Made by a program: the position numbers and the translations under genes
Part shown: positions 1-10,199 of the stretch, one piece after another
How the letters are laid out: every line of letters starts with the position of its first letter
Numbering within the stretch: the first letter of the stretch is position 1
Notes under the pieces: model-generated
Databases searched by the model: none
Told to the model about the DNA's origin: nothing
Seen by the model: the letters and a program-made list of their open reading frames with translations, nothing else
Assembly: GCA_029938465.1 (NCBI GenBank)
Contig: JAOZUW010000020.1
Span: forward strand, 1 to 32,076
Length of the DNA stretch: 32,076 nucleotides
Source of the DNA: Bacteroidales bacterium
GTDB lineage: Bacteria; Bacteroidota; Bacteroidia; Bacteroidales; UBA12170
Reading direction: 5' to 3'

Positions 1-178
1 TAACCCAGTTAGGATTAAAATAGAAACGAATTTTATTCGTAAAATAAACCTATGGTACTTCCAATCCATAGTGGTTTAGTCTAATTAATCTTTAGTATTA
101 TTCACTTTACTTATTTTTCATTTGTGTTTTTCCTAAAAAGAAGCTAATTTAGCTCAGAAGTCTTTTTATAAAAAAATT

Positions 179-940
179 ATGGATAAAGTATTATTATCGG
201 CAGCTTCGATTCAAAACTCATCAAAATCAGCAGTATTGTGTATTATTACTAAAAGCATTGGATCCACTCCAAGAAAGGCAGGATCAAAAATGTTGGTTTT
301 CTCAGATGGAAATACTCAAGGCTCTGTAGGAGGTGGTAGGATAGAGTATTTAGCTATTGAAGAGTCTAAAAAGATGATGAATACACATCAACCAAAAACT
401 ATTTCTTATGATTTGGATGCAGATGTAGGAATGCAATGTGGAGGTAAGATGAATATTTATTTTGAACCTATAAACTCAGCAAATAGATTGCTTATTTTTG
501 GTGCTGGACATATTGGGAATGTACTGGCTAAGATGGCAGTGAATTATGATTTCCAAATCATTTTAATTGACAACAGGGAGGCTGTAGTGAATGAAAAAAT
601 TCCCGAGGTGGAGTTTGTTTGTCAAGAATTTCCTGAGGCATATCATCAAATAGAATTCAGACCTAATGATTTTATTGTAGTAACTACCTATAAACATATT
701 TATGATGAGGAAATAGTTGCTTATGTTCTGCAACAACCATATGCATATTTAGGTATGATAGCTAGTAAGCGAAAAGCAGCTTTGGCCAGGAAAAAATGGT
801 TAGATCTGGGCATATCTAAAGAAAGAATTGATACTGTTTTTTCACCAATAGGTTTAGAAATGAAATGTGAAACACCAGAAGAAATTGCTTTGAGTATATT
901 ATCTCAGTTGGTAGATGAACAAAATAAGTTAAAAAAATAG
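179..940 (+). CDS. xdhC: XdhC/CoxI family molybdenum hydroxylase accessory protein
   Basis: ORF 253 aa; N-terminal SIGSTPRKAGSKMLV...GSVGGGRIE and DVGMQCGGKMNIYFEPI motifs, then Rossmann-like LLIFGAGHIGNVLA; typical XdhC/CoxI layout. Confidence 0.88.
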   Translation: MDKVLLSAASIQNSSKSAVLCIITKSIGSTPRKAGSKMLVFSDGNTQGSVGGGRIEYLAIEESKKMMNTHQPKTISYDLDADVGMQCGGKMNIYFEPINSANRLLIFGAGHIGNVLAKMAVNYDFQIILIDNREAVVNEKIPEVEFVCQEFPEAYHQIEFRPNDFIVVTTYKHIYDEEIVAYVLQQPYAYLGMIASKRKAALARKKWLDLGISKERIDTVFSPIGLEMKCETPEEIALSILSQLVDEQNKLKK

Positions 941-943
941 CTA

Positions 944-2374
944 GTGAATAAGGATCAGCCACATATAAGATTTTTATTTAATGGTAAGCTGCAAGAGTTG
1001 TTTATTGATGATGAAAGCAGTATATCTTCACAAACTACAGTTTTAGAATGGCTTCGTTCATTGGGTAGTTATTATGGAGTAAAAGAAGGCTGTGCAGAAG
1101 GTGATTGTGGAGCATGCACGGTAGTGCTGGGTGAATTAATAAAAGGAAAAATACAATATAAAGCCGTTACTTCTTGCATTTTATTTTTACCTTATTTGCA
1201 TGGAAAACACCTCATTACTGTTGAATATCTTTCATCTGTTGATAAAGGAGAATATACTTTACATCCAATTCAGGAAATATTGGCAAAACATAATGCCAGT
1301 CAATGTGGATATTGTACACCAGGTATTGTAATGAGTTTATTTTCTTTTTATCAGAATGATAAACAAAAGGAAGATATTAATACTTCATTAAGTGGAAACT
1401 TATGTAGATGCACAGGCTACGAAAGTATTAAAAATGCGGCCCATGAGATAGTGGATTGGTCAGAAGAAAATGAACCTGAATATAAGTTTGATAAAGACCA
1501 TTTAGCCGTTTTAAAACAGATTAAAGGAGATCATTTCTTCACTACTCATTACTATCAGCCACAAAGTTTAAAAGAAGCATTAAAGATAAAAAGTGAAAAG
1601 CCAGATTTTGTGATTGTGGCGGGTGCTACGGATATGGCACTGCTAAAAACAAAAAAACAAAAAAATATTGGTGATATTCTGGATATATCTCATATCGAAG
1701 AACTAAAGAAAGTAGAGAAACGTAAAACTTATTGGGAATTTGGATCTGGAGTAAACGTGGAGGATTTAAGGTTACTAATAAGAAATGAATGGCCCGATTT
1801 TAAAGCGGTACTTGATGTTTTCGGAAGTAACCAAATACGTTCTGTAGCTACTCTTGGTGGGAATATTGGTAGTGCTTCGCCCATTGGTGATTTGCTTCCA
1901 CTATTGATGGTGCATCAGGCACAAATAATTATACAAAGTAGCCATCAGACTCGTGTAGAATCTATTGAAAGCTTAATTCAGGATTATCGCAAAACTAGTT
2001 TGTTAGCTGAAGAAATGATCACAAAAATAATTATTCCTATTGATAAAGGATGGATTTATTGGAGCGAGAAAGTAAGTAAACGTCGCCAATTGGATATCTC
2101 TTCAGTTTTAGCTTCTTTTGCTTTTCGCTTAACAAAAGATCGAAAAATTGGAGCTGTTGTTTTGGCATATGGAGGCATGGCAGCTATACCTAAGAGGGCA
2201 TCCAAAACAGAAGCGTTTTTATTGGGGAAACCATTTGTTGAAGAGAGTTTTCTTGAAGCTGCTGAAATCATCAATCATGACTATAAACCTTTGTCCGATG
2301 TTCGCTCATCTCAGAAAGCAAGGATTTTGTTAGCATCTAATTTATTAAAGAAATTTTACTATCAGAATCAATAA
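944..2374 (+). CDS. xdhA: Xanthine dehydrogenase-type small subunit: [2Fe-2S] ferredoxin domain plus FAD-binding domain (GTG start)
   Basis: CAEGDCGACTVV, CGYCTPGIVMSLF and GNLCRCTGYESI iron-sulfur motifs; FAD-binding GGNIGSASPIGDLLPLL. Confidence 0.9.
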   Translation: MNKDQPHIRFLFNGKLQELFIDDESSISSQTTVLEWLRSLGSYYGVKEGCAEGDCGACTVVLGELIKGKIQYKAVTSCILFLPYLHGKHLITVEYLSSVDKGEYTLHPIQEILAKHNASQCGYCTPGIVMSLFSFYQNDKQKEDINTSLSGNLCRCTGYESIKNAAHEIVDWSEENEPEYKFDKDHLAVLKQIKGDHFFTTHYYQPQSLKEALKIKSEKPDFVIVAGATDMALLKTKKQKNIGDILDISHIEELKKVEKRKTYWEFGSGVNVEDLRLLIRNEWPDFKAVLDVFGSNQIRSVATLGGNIGSASPIGDLLPLLMVHQAQIIIQSSHQTRVESIESLIQDYRKTSLLAEEMITKIIIPIDKGWIYWSEKVSKRRQLDISSVLASFAFRLTKDRKIGAVVLAYGGMAAIPKRASKTEAFLLGKPFVEESFLEAAEIINHDYKPLSDVRSSQKARILLASNLLKKFYYQNQ

Positions 2375-2487
2375 GTAGAGCTGTTATGGATCAATTGTTT
2401 TGTCGTGTATAAATAGTTAAAACTTACTTCTTTTCTTATTTCTTATTTTCCTTATAATTATTATATTTGTATGATAAATTTTACAAT

Positions 2488-2952
2488 ATGAATGAATTGC
2501 AAATTGGTGATCAGATGCCTGATTTTAAAGGATTTGATCAGGATGGTCAGCTTATTTCATCTGACGATTATAAAGGAAAGAAATTAGTTTTGTTTTTTTA
2601 TCCTAAAGCCAGCACCCCTGGTTGTACTGCCGAATCATGTAATTTTCGTGACTATTATGCTGATTGGAAAGAGAAAGGATATCATATTATAGGCTTAAGT
2701 GCTGATAGTATTAAGCGTCAAAAGAATTTTGCTGAAAAAAATAAGCTACCTTATCCATTAATAGCTGATGAGAATAAAGAAATACTAAATGCTTTTGGTG
2801 TTTGGGGGTTGAAAAAGAACTACGGACGGGAATATGAAGGTATTTTTAGAAGTACTTTTGTAATGGATAAAGAAGGGAAAATCATTCATATTGTAAAAAA
2901 AGTAAAAACAAAAGAAGCTAGTCAGCAATTGTATAAAGATTTGAATATTTAA
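2488..2952 (+). CDS. bcp: Thioredoxin-dependent peroxiredoxin, BCP/PrxQ type
   Basis: KLVLFFYPKASTPGCTAESCNFRD with peroxidatic Cys and a second Cys five residues later. The tracked ORF starts at TTG 2467, but ATG 2488 (MNELQIGDQMPDF) is more likely because 2462-2469 is a TATATTTG promoter-like element. Confidence 0.9.
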   Translation: MNELQIGDQMPDFKGFDQDGQLISSDDYKGKKLVLFFYPKASTPGCTAESCNFRDYYADWKEKGYHIIGLSADSIKRQKNFAEKNKLPYPLIADENKEILNAFGVWGLKKNYGREYEGIFRSTFVMDKEGKIIHIVKKVKTKEASQQLYKDLNI

Positions 2953-2970
2953 AAATTTAAGATAAAGAAA

Positions 2971-3996
2971 ATGGCAAAACAAGATATTAATAAAGAAAAG
3001 CTAAAAGCATTGCAGTTAACCCTCGATAAAATGGAGAAAACCTATGGTAAGGGTGCCATTATGAGAATGGGGGAGAGTGCAGTAACCGAAATAGAACATA
3101 TTTCTACAGGATCTATAGGTTTGGATAATGCACTTGGGATAGGTGGAATTCCAAGGGGTAGAGTTGTGGAAATATATGGACCGGAATCTTCTGGTAAAAC
3201 AACATTGGCCATACATGCCATTGCCGAAGCACAAAAAGCAGGCGGTATTGCTGCTTTTATTGATGCCGAGCACGCTTTTGATCGATTCTACGCTGAGAAT
3301 TTAGGTGTAGATGTAGAAAACCTACTTATTTCACAACCTGATAATGGTGAACAAGCCTTAGAAATTGTTGATAATTTGATAAGGTCGGGTGCTATTGATA
3401 TTGTTGTCATAGATTCGGTTGCTGCACTTACACCTCGGGCTGAAATAGAAGGAGAAATGGGTGATAGTCGTATGGGCTTGCAAGCTCGTTTGATGTCGCA
3501 AGCTTTAAGGAAATTAACTTCTTCCATCAGTAAAACAAGCACAACATGTGTATTTATCAACCAATTACGTGAAAAGATTGGCGTAATGTTTGGTAATCCG
3601 GAAACTACTACTGGTGGTAATGCACTTAAGTTTTATGCCAGTGTTCGTTTAGATATTCGTAGAATAAGCGCAATAAAAGATCGTGATCAGGTAGTGGGTA
3701 ATCGTGTGAGAGTGAAAGTAGTGAAAAACAAAATTGCTCCACCTTTCCGTCAGACCGAATTTGAGATTATTTTTGGTGAAGGCATATCAAAATTGGGTGA
3801 AATTGTTGATATGGGAGTAGAGCATGGAATAGTTAAAAAAGCAGGTTCTTGGTTTAGTTATGGTGACACTAAATTAGGACAAGGTAGAGATGCTGTTAAA
3901 AATCTACTTAAAGATAATCCTGAATTAGCTGATGAGTTGGAAACAAAGATAATGACCGCTCTTAATCCAAAAGAAGAGAAATTAAATGAGGAATAA
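2971..3996 (+). CDS. recA: Recombinase RecA
   Basis: 341 aa; [15 protein letters not shown], Walker [50 protein letters not shown]. Confidence 0.99.
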   Translation: MAKQDINKEKLKALQLTLDKMEKTYGKGAIMRMGESAVTEIEHISTGSIGLDNALGIGGIPRGRVVEIYGPESSGKTTLAIHAIAEAQKAGGIAAFIDAEHAFDRFYAENLGVDVENLLISQPDNGEQALEIVDNLIRSGAIDIVVIDSVAALTPRAEIEGEMGDSRMGLQARLMSQALRKLTSSISKTSTTCVFINQLREKIGVMFGNPETTTGGNALKFYASVRLDIRRISAIKDRDQVVGNRVRVKVVKNKIAPPFRQTEFEIIFGEGISKLGEIVDMGVEHGIVKKAGSWFSYGDTKLGQGRDAVKNLLKDNPELADELETKIMTALNPKEEKLNEE

Positions 3997-5014
3997 ATAT
4001 TTTTTCTTTCTTATCGTCTTTAGTTTTGTTATCTCCTTTAGTTGTAATAACAGTAATACTAAAAGTGATAATAATGAAAGAACAGACTCGGAATTGATGC
4101 AGTCAGACCCAATGGCTGCATTCAATATATTAAACGAGCAAATAAAAGAAGAGCCTAAAAATGCTCAGTTATATAATCAAAGAGCTAATTTTTTCTTGTT
4201 GGCTGGTCAAGCAAATAGTGCTTTGGCCGATGTTAATATGGCGCTTCAATTAGATAGTCTCAATGCGAATATCTGGGTGACTCTAGCCGATGTATATTTT
4301 GAAAAAGAACGTTTTGTGGATAGCAGAGAAGTCTTGAAGAAATCTTTAGAGATAGACCCTAATAATACTTCAGCTCTTTTAAAACTAGCTCGCTTATATC
4401 TTATCTATCGAGAGTATAATATCTCAATGGCTTATCTTGATCGTGCATTATATGAAGATCCTATTCTTGTAGATGCATTTCATTTGAAAGCGGTGATAAT
4501 GATAGAACAAGGGGATACTACTGCTGCTATATTAAGTTACCAAAAAGCAGTGGATATAAATCCTGAGTTTTATGATGCTTGGATAGGCTTAGGAATACTA
4601 TATAGCGCTAAAGGAAATCCACTTGCCGAACAGTATTATATAAATGCAGTGAATATTGATACTAATAATACACATGCGATTTATATTTTGGCCCTGTATT
4701 ATCAACAAAATAATCAGTTGGGTTTGGCTGAAGAAAAATACCGAACTATAATAAGGAAAGAAGTGAATGAAAATGCCTGGTATAACCTTGGGTATATTAA
4801 CCTTGTTTACAGAGAAAATTATAATGAAGCTATTTCATGTTTTCAGAAAGCGCTTAATATTAATCCGGATTATAATGATGCTCTTTTTAATTTAGCGTTA
4901 TCATTGGAAATGAGTGGTGACAAAGAAGATGCACGTCTTATTTATTTAGAGTTATTAAAAAAAGTCCCAAATCATACAGCGGCTTTGGAACAGATTAATA
5001 ATTTGAATAATTAA
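3986..5014 (+). CDS. TPR-repeat protein, probable lipoprotein
   Basis: N-terminal signal [22 protein letters not shown] (lipobox-like Cys), followed by multiple ~34-aa TPR units (e.g. [62 protein letters not shown]). Start overlaps recA 3' end by 11 nt. Confidence 0.88.
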   Translation: MRNKYFFFLIVFSFVISFSCNNSNTKSDNNERTDSELMQSDPMAAFNILNEQIKEEPKNAQLYNQRANFFLLAGQANSALADVNMALQLDSLNANIWVTLADVYFEKERFVDSREVLKKSLEIDPNNTSALLKLARLYLIYREYNISMAYLDRALYEDPILVDAFHLKAVIMIEQGDTTAAILSYQKAVDINPEFYDAWIGLGILYSAKGNPLAEQYYINAVNIDTNNTHAIYILALYYQQNNQLGLAEEKYRTIIRKEVNENAWYNLGYINLVYRENYNEAISCFQKALNINPDYNDALFNLALSLEMSGDKEDARLIYLELLKKVPNHTAALEQINNLNN

Positions 5015-5027
5015 ATCTAGTGTAGTG

Positions 5028-5369
5028 TTAGCTATAATTATTTACCAAATCTCTTAGCTCAATAACAAGCTTATCTAAGGGTGATATAAGATGTTCAAGA
5101 GCATCCTCAATATCAGGGATTTCTCTAGTTATACATTTTTGTTCAAAAGCAATAGTTTGTGCAACAGATTCTGGGTCGAAAAAATGGGCGGTGACCCCTT
5201 TTAAACTATGTGCATTTCTTAGTAAGTGAGTTATGTCATTTTCTTGTATATTCTTTCTTATTTCATCCATCCTTTCAGGATATTCCTGAATATACAATTC
5301 GATAATTTCTTCGATAATTTCTTTATCAAATACTTTATAGTTTTCGGCAAATTTAGCCTTGTCGATCAT
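5028..5369 (-). CDS. Stand-alone histidine phosphotransfer (Hpt) domain protein
   Basis: Small all-helical protein with Hpt motif LLRNAHSLKGVTAHFF. Tracked ORF begins at 5399; ATG at 5369 (MIDKAKFAENY) preferred because a CAAAACTA (minus-strand TAGTTTTG) promoter-like box lies at 5397-5404. Confidence 0.82.
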   Translation of the reverse strand: MIDKAKFAENYKVFDKEIIEEIIELYIQEYPERMDEIRKNIQENDITHLLRNAHSLKGVTAHFFDPESVAQTIAFEQKCITREIPDIEDALEHLISPLDKLVIELRDLVNNYS

Positions 5370-5429
5370 ATGAGTTTTGTTAGTAGTAAATCGGGGCAAA
5401 ACTACAAAAAAAAAGGAGAAAATCTAGCT

Positions 5430-5639
5430 TTAACTTGCTTGGGAAGCAGTTTTTTCAGAATTGGTATTGAGCTTTGATAAAGGGTTAAATGCACAAGCGT
5501 CGCAAGATCCAACTGAACAAGTGGAGCAGGCCGAGTTGTTTTCGCTTTCTTTAAAGACATCAAAAAAATGAATAAGCTTATAAAAGAATATCCCAAAACT
5601 GATGATCAAGATGATATATGCTGTTATTTCTTGTAACAT
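5430..5639 (-). CDS. FeoB-associated Cys-rich membrane protein
   Basis: 69 aa, N-terminal TM (AYIILIISFGIFFYKLIHF) then ACSTCSVGSCDACAF Cys cluster; starts 1 nt after the feoAB stop codon. Confidence 0.82.
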   Translation of the reverse strand: MLQEITAYIILIISFGIFFYKLIHFFDVFKESENNSACSTCSVGSCDACAFNPLSKLNTNSEKTASQAS

Positions 5640-5640
5640 A

Positions 5641-8124
5641 TTAAAAGATTAGGTGCCCGATTTGATTAACTAAAAATGCAAATATCCAAGCTAAACCTGT
5701 AGTGTAAACAATCATAAAAGCAGCCCATTTCCAGCTCCCTGATTCTTTTTTAATAGCTGCTACAGTAGCAATACAAGGAAAATATATCAAAACAAATATA
5801 AGAAAGGCAAAGGCAATGATAGGATCAAAAACTTTCTCTCCTTTTTTCTCACCCGATTTATACGTTTCTTCTAGTAAGCGATTTTGTAAACTTCCTGATT
5901 CCTGATTTGGATCGCTCTGGTATAAAACTCCTAAGGTGCTCACAACAATCTCTTTAGCGCTAGCTCCTGCAATTAAACTTACAGTCATTTTCCAGTCGAA
6001 CCCCAGTGGTTGCATAATGGGTTGTAAACTTTTACCTAAAAGACCTAAATAGCTATTTTCTTGAAGTTCAGCTGCTTTTTCTTTTTCTAAAACAGAGATA
6101 TTATCATTTAGTATTTTCAAATTTTCAGAGGATTGAATGGTTTTTTCTTGTTCCTGAGAAATCAATTGGTCATAGTTTTTACTAAAGTCTATATCACGAG
6201 GAAAATAGCTTAAAGCCCAAATTATAATACTTGCAATTAGAATGATACCCCCCATTTTATGCAAATATTGTCTGCCCTTATACCACATATGTTTAATAGA
6301 ATTCCTTAGAGTGGGGACTCTATAGGGTGGTAGTTCCATAACAAAGGGTGATTCTGCTGATCTAAATAGTGTTTTCTTGAAAAGAATAGCTACAAGTATT
6401 GCTAAAGCAATGCCAATGCCATAAATAGTAAATAGCATTGTGCCTGGGTGTTCTGGGAAAAAGGCTCCAATAATCACTAAATATACTGGTAGTCGGGCAG
6501 AACAGGATATGAAAGGATTAATTAGCATGGTTAGTAAGCGATCATTCCTATTTTCAATAGTACGAGTAGCCATAATAGCCGGAACATTACATCCAAAACC
6601 CATTAAAAGAGGAATGAATGAGCGTCCATGCAAGCCAATATTATGCATTAGCTTATCCATTATAAAGGCTACTCTAGCCATATATCCGGTATCTTCCATC
6701 AGGCTAATAAAGAAGAAAAGGATAAGGATATTGGGTAGGAAAACGATTACGCCACCAACACCACCGATAATACCATCAATAAGTAAATCTTTTAGAATAC
6801 CATTACTCATAAAATCTGATAAAAAATTGCTGAGTAAAACCACACCGGTTTCTATCCATTCCATTGGGTATTGACCAATGTAAAAAGTAGAATAAAACAT
6901 CAACCACATAAAGGCTAAAAATATGGGGAAAGCAAAAACTTTATTCAATAAAAAGGTATCAATAATGTTTATTTTTTCCCATTTTTCACTTCGACCTGGC
7001 TTTAGTGTTTCCTTTAAGGCACCACCAATAAAAGCATATCTGGCATCTGCAACTACAGTTTCAGGCTCATCATTTAATTCAGATTTAAGACTTTCTTGTT
7101 CCTTTTCTTTACAATCAAAGATTTCTTTTGCATTATAGAGATCTTTTATTCTTTCAATTGATTGTTTATCATTTTCTAATAGCTTAAGGGCCAAAAACCG
7201 GCTACTCACTAAGTCTGTTAGGGAGTAATTTTTCCGATCTTTTATATGAGTTTGAATATTTGAAATGGAATGCTCTAATGTTTTTCCATAGTTGATATGT
7301 ATATGACGAACAGTGGGGTTTTTATCTTCATAAACCTCAATAATAGTATCGAAAAGCTCCTTAATTCCTTTTCCTTTAGAGCCAACAGTTGGCACCATAG
7401 GTATACCAATCATTTTCCCCAAATTTTGATAATCAAAATGATCTCCTTTAGCTTCTAGTTCATCATACATATTTAAAGCTATCACAACTTTTATATCCAT
7501 ATCGATAAGTTGTGTTGTGAGGAATAAATTCCTTTCTAAGTTAGAAGAATCAATAACATTGATAACAATGTCTGGGATTTCTTTGAAGATATAATTCCTT
7601 ACATAAAGCTCTTCTGGAGTGTAATGAGTTATAGAATAAGTTCCTGGTAGGTCAACAATATTGAATAAATACCCGTTTTGATAAAAATGTGCCTCTTTGG
7701 CATCAACAGTTACTCCGCTATAATTACCTACATGCTCTTTTGAATGACTGGCAAAATTATAAAGACTGGTTTTCCCTGAATTGGGATTACCTACCATAGC
7801 CACATTGATGATTTTATCTTTTCTGACAAAGCCTTTTTTTTGCCCATTGCCTTCGGTCATTCCAAAATAATTAGGATTTCGCATACGACCGGGCTCATCT
7901 TCCATGATTACATCTATAAGAGCAGCTTCTTGATGTCGTAAAGAGACATCATAGCCCATGATGGAATACTCTATTGGATCTTTTAAAGGAGCTTTTTTTA
8001 GTGTGGTGATTTTTTTTCCAACAACAAAACCCATTTCAATAATGCGGTTTCTAAAGGCTCCGCGCCCACGGACTTTTACAATTATGGCACTTTCGCCTTG
8101 TTGTAATTCAGATAAGGTTTTCAT
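5641..8124 (-). CDS. feoB: Ferrous iron transporter, FeoA-FeoB fusion
   Basis: N-terminal FeoA/SH3-like domain (MKTLSELQQGESAIIVKV...), G domain GNPNSGKTSLYN / DLPGTYS / NMYDE, FeoB membrane segments (MEDTGYMARVAFIMDKLMHNIGLHGRSFIPLLMGFGCNVPAIMATRTI). Confidence 0.96.
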   Translation of the reverse strand: MKTLSELQQGESAIIVKVRGRGAFRNRIIEMGFVVGKKITTLKKAPLKDPIEYSIMGYDVSLRHQEAALIDVIMEDEPGRMRNPNYFGMTEGNGQKKGFVRKDKIINVAMVGNPNSGKTSLYNFASHSKEHVGNYSGVTVDAKEAHFYQNGYLFNIVDLPGTYSITHYTPEELYVRNYIFKEIPDIVINVIDSSNLERNLFLTTQLIDMDIKVVIALNMYDELEAKGDHFDYQNLGKMIGIPMVPTVGSKGKGIKELFDTIIEVYEDKNPTVRHIHINYGKTLEHSISNIQTHIKDRKNYSLTDLVSSRFLALKLLENDKQSIERIKDLYNAKEIFDCKEKEQESLKSELNDEPETVVADARYAFIGGALKETLKPGRSEKWEKINIIDTFLLNKVFAFPIFLAFMWLMFYSTFYIGQYPMEWIETGVVLLSNFLSDFMSNGILKDLLIDGIIGGVGGVIVFLPNILILFFFISLMEDTGYMARVAFIMDKLMHNIGLHGRSFIPLLMGFGCNVPAIMATRTIENRNDRLLTMLINPFISCSARLPVYLVIIGAFFPEHPGTMLFTIYGIGIALAILVAILFKKTLFRSAESPFVMELPPYRVPTLRNSIKHMWYKGRQYLHKMGGIILIASIIIWALSYFPRDIDFSKNYDQLISQEQEKTIQSSENLKILNDNISVLEKEKAAELQENSYLGLLGKSLQPIMQPLGFDWKMTVSLIAGASAKEIVVSTLGVLYQSDPNQESGSLQNRLLEETYKSGEKKGEKVFDPIIAFAFLIFVLIYFPCIATVAAIKKESGSWKWAAFMIVYTTGLAWIFAFLVNQIGHLIF

Positions 8125-8230
8125 AAATCATTGTTGATTTTGCAAAGATAATCTGAATTAATTGATTTATACTGTTGCCTTTACAAAATACCTAATAATG
8201 GGGATGGATTAGAGAGACGCCATATAAAAG

Positions 8231-9382
8231 CTATAAACGTGATACTAGAATTTCTGTCAGCTTCTCTTTGGTTAGATGTTTTTTCTCACCTAGCTTTATA
8301 TCTCCTTTTATTTCCAAATTATTAAGGATTAGTGCCATATCTTTTTCATAGATCTGATAATCAGAAAATCTTGTTTTAATACCAAGATTTTGAAAAAATT
8401 CTTCGGTCTTTAAAATAGTAGCCTTAACATTAAAGGGCTTAGTTCTATTCCCAAACACATTAGTGTCTAGACTCTCTAACTTTTCCATCTTATCATGTTG
8501 CATAATATCCATCACTCCCGGCATAATGATGGCCAATGTTTCAGCATGATCTAAACCAAAAAGGGCTGTGATTTCATGACCTATCATATGTGTGGCCCAA
8601 TCTTGTGCTACGCCTAATCCAATAATACCATTGAGTGCCGATGTGGCTGCCCACATCATATTTGAAGCAATATCAACATCAAAGGGTTTGTGTACATATT
8701 CGGGACCTATTTTTATTAAGGTTTGCAAAATGCCTTCAGCCCATCTGTCCTGAATTTCAGCTTGATTATTATAGGTTAAATATTGTTCCAATACATGTAT
8801 AAATGTATCTACTACACCATTGGCTTTTTGATTTGTGGGTAGTGATTGTAAATGCAATGGATCCAAAACGGAAAATTTAGGCAATAGCAGCGGACTCCCA
8901 AAATCCCTTTTTTGTTTAATTTTTCTGTAACTAATAACTGCTCCACCATTCATTTCGCTTCCAGTGGCTGGTAAAGTCATAATACAAGCAATATCAATAG
9001 CTTCCTTAACAGCTGCACCTTTGCTTAAGATATCCCATGCATCATGGCCTTCGTATTTTGCTGCCGCTGCAATGAATTTACTGCCATCTAATACCGAACC
9101 ACCACCTACGGATAAAATATAATCAATATTCTTTTCTTTAACTATTTGCACTGCTTGCATCAAAGTTTCGTAATCTGGATTAGCTTCGATTCCACCAAAT
9201 TCTATATACCTATGGTTCGAAAGAGCCTTAACTACTTGATCGTAGATACCATTGTTTTTGATGCTTCCACCACCATAGGTGATAAGAATATTTGCGTTTA
9301 TGGGTAATTCTTTTGTTATTTTTGGAATGCTATTTGGTCCAAAAATTATTTTAACAGGATTATAAAATGTAAATGGAAACAT
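8231..9382 (-). CDS. Iron-containing alcohol dehydrogenase (YqhD/BdhA-like)
   Basis: FYNPVKIIFGPNSIPKI N-terminus, GGGSVLDGSKF nucleotide-binding motif, metal-binding GLDHAETLAIIMPGVM region. Confidence 0.92.
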   Translation of the reverse strand: MFPFTFYNPVKIIFGPNSIPKITKELPINANILITYGGGSIKNNGIYDQVVKALSNHRYIEFGGIEANPDYETLMQAVQIVKEKNIDYILSVGGGSVLDGSKFIAAAAKYEGHDAWDILSKGAAVKEAIDIACIMTLPATGSEMNGGAVISYRKIKQKRDFGSPLLLPKFSVLDPLHLQSLPTNQKANGVVDTFIHVLEQYLTYNNQAEIQDRWAEGILQTLIKIGPEYVHKPFDVDIASNMMWAATSALNGIIGLGVAQDWATHMIGHEITALFGLDHAETLAIIMPGVMDIMQHDKMEKLESLDTNVFGNRTKPFNVKATILKTEEFFQNLGIKTRFSDYQIYEKDMALILNNLEIKGDIKLGEKKHLTKEKLTEILVSRL

Positions 9383-9512
9383 AGTTTTGTCTTTTCTTCA
9401 AAAATAAGGAAAATTCTATAAATATTACTCGATAAATAAAACTATAATAAGCCAATGTCTTTTTTATCTTTGTTATTCTTTAAATATTGAGATAAATAAA
9501 AAAAATAGAAGA

Positions 9513-10181
9513 ATGATAGGTATCAAGAAGATTTTAGAGTTTCTAACGGATTTGTCGCAGAATAACAACAGAGAATGGTTTGCAGAAAACAAATCAGCCT
9601 ATTTATATGTGAAAAATGAAATGGAGTTATTGGTTGAGAATATGATTTCCAAAATTTCTGTTTTTGATGTTAGTATATCGGATCAATTATCCAAAAAATG
9701 CTTGTTTAGAATCTATCGTGATGTTCGCTTTTCAAAAAATAAAATTCCTTATAAAACAAATATGGGGGCTGTGATAGTTTCTGGAGGAAGGAAAACTGGT
9801 AAAGCCGGGTATTATATTCATATAGAGCCAGATAAGAGCTTTTTAGCAGGAGGTGTATACCTGCCGGAAGCTAAAATACTAAAAGCGATCCGCCAAGAAA
9901 TACAGTATAATACTGAAGAATACAAAAGTATTATTGGTAAAAAAGACTTTAAACAATTATTTGGTGAGGTTTATGGTGAGAAATTGAAAAGACCACCAAA
10001 AGGATTTCCTGCTGAATTTGGAGATATGGAGCTGCTGAAGTATAAAAGTTATGCCATAATTCATCCTTTTTCTGACCTAGAATTGTTACAGAATAGTTTT
10101 TTAGAAGATGCCGTTCAGGTGTTTAAAAAAATGAAGGCTTATAATGATTTCATAAATAGGAGTTTTGCTGATCATTCCTAA
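9513..10181 (+). CDS. DUF2461 family protein
   Basis: LEFLTDLSQNNNREWFAENKSAYLYVKNEM ... FRIYRDVRFSKNKIPYKTNMGA ... GKAGYYIHIEPDKSFLAGGVYLPE; DUF2461 signature segments. TATCTTTG at 9465-9472 upstream. Confidence 0.88.
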   Translation: MIGIKKILEFLTDLSQNNNREWFAENKSAYLYVKNEMELLVENMISKISVFDVSISDQLSKKCLFRIYRDVRFSKNKIPYKTNMGAVIVSGGRKTGKAGYYIHIEPDKSFLAGGVYLPEAKILKAIRQEIQYNTEEYKSIIGKKDFKQLFGEVYGEKLKRPPKGFPAEFGDMELLKYKSYAIIHPFSDLELLQNSFLEDAVQVFKKMKAYNDFINRSFADHS

Positions 10182-10199
10182 TAAAATCCATTTTGAAAA

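Noticed and set aside
2056-2274. Minus-strand 72-aa ORF and other small ORFs inside xdhA (also 2148-2333 +)
   Set aside because: Fully contained within a confidently assigned CDS; no protein features of their own.
3016-3560. Antisense ORFs of 85 and 90 aa opposite recA
   Set aside because: Shadow ORFs of a highly conserved gene.
5226-5596. ORFs 5226-5477 (+) and 5402-5596 (-)
   Set aside because: Overlap the Hpt and FeoB-associated Cys-rich genes in other frames; the latter fit known families.
6440-7138. Plus-strand ORFs of 144 and 71 aa opposite feoAB
   Set aside because: Antisense shadow ORFs of the FeoB membrane and linker regions.
8125-8230. Possible Fur/DtxR box upstream of feoAB
   Set aside because: AT-rich sequence (gataatctgaattaattgattt) has no convincing palindrome; only a CAAAGATA (minus TATCTTTG) promoter-like box is supportable.
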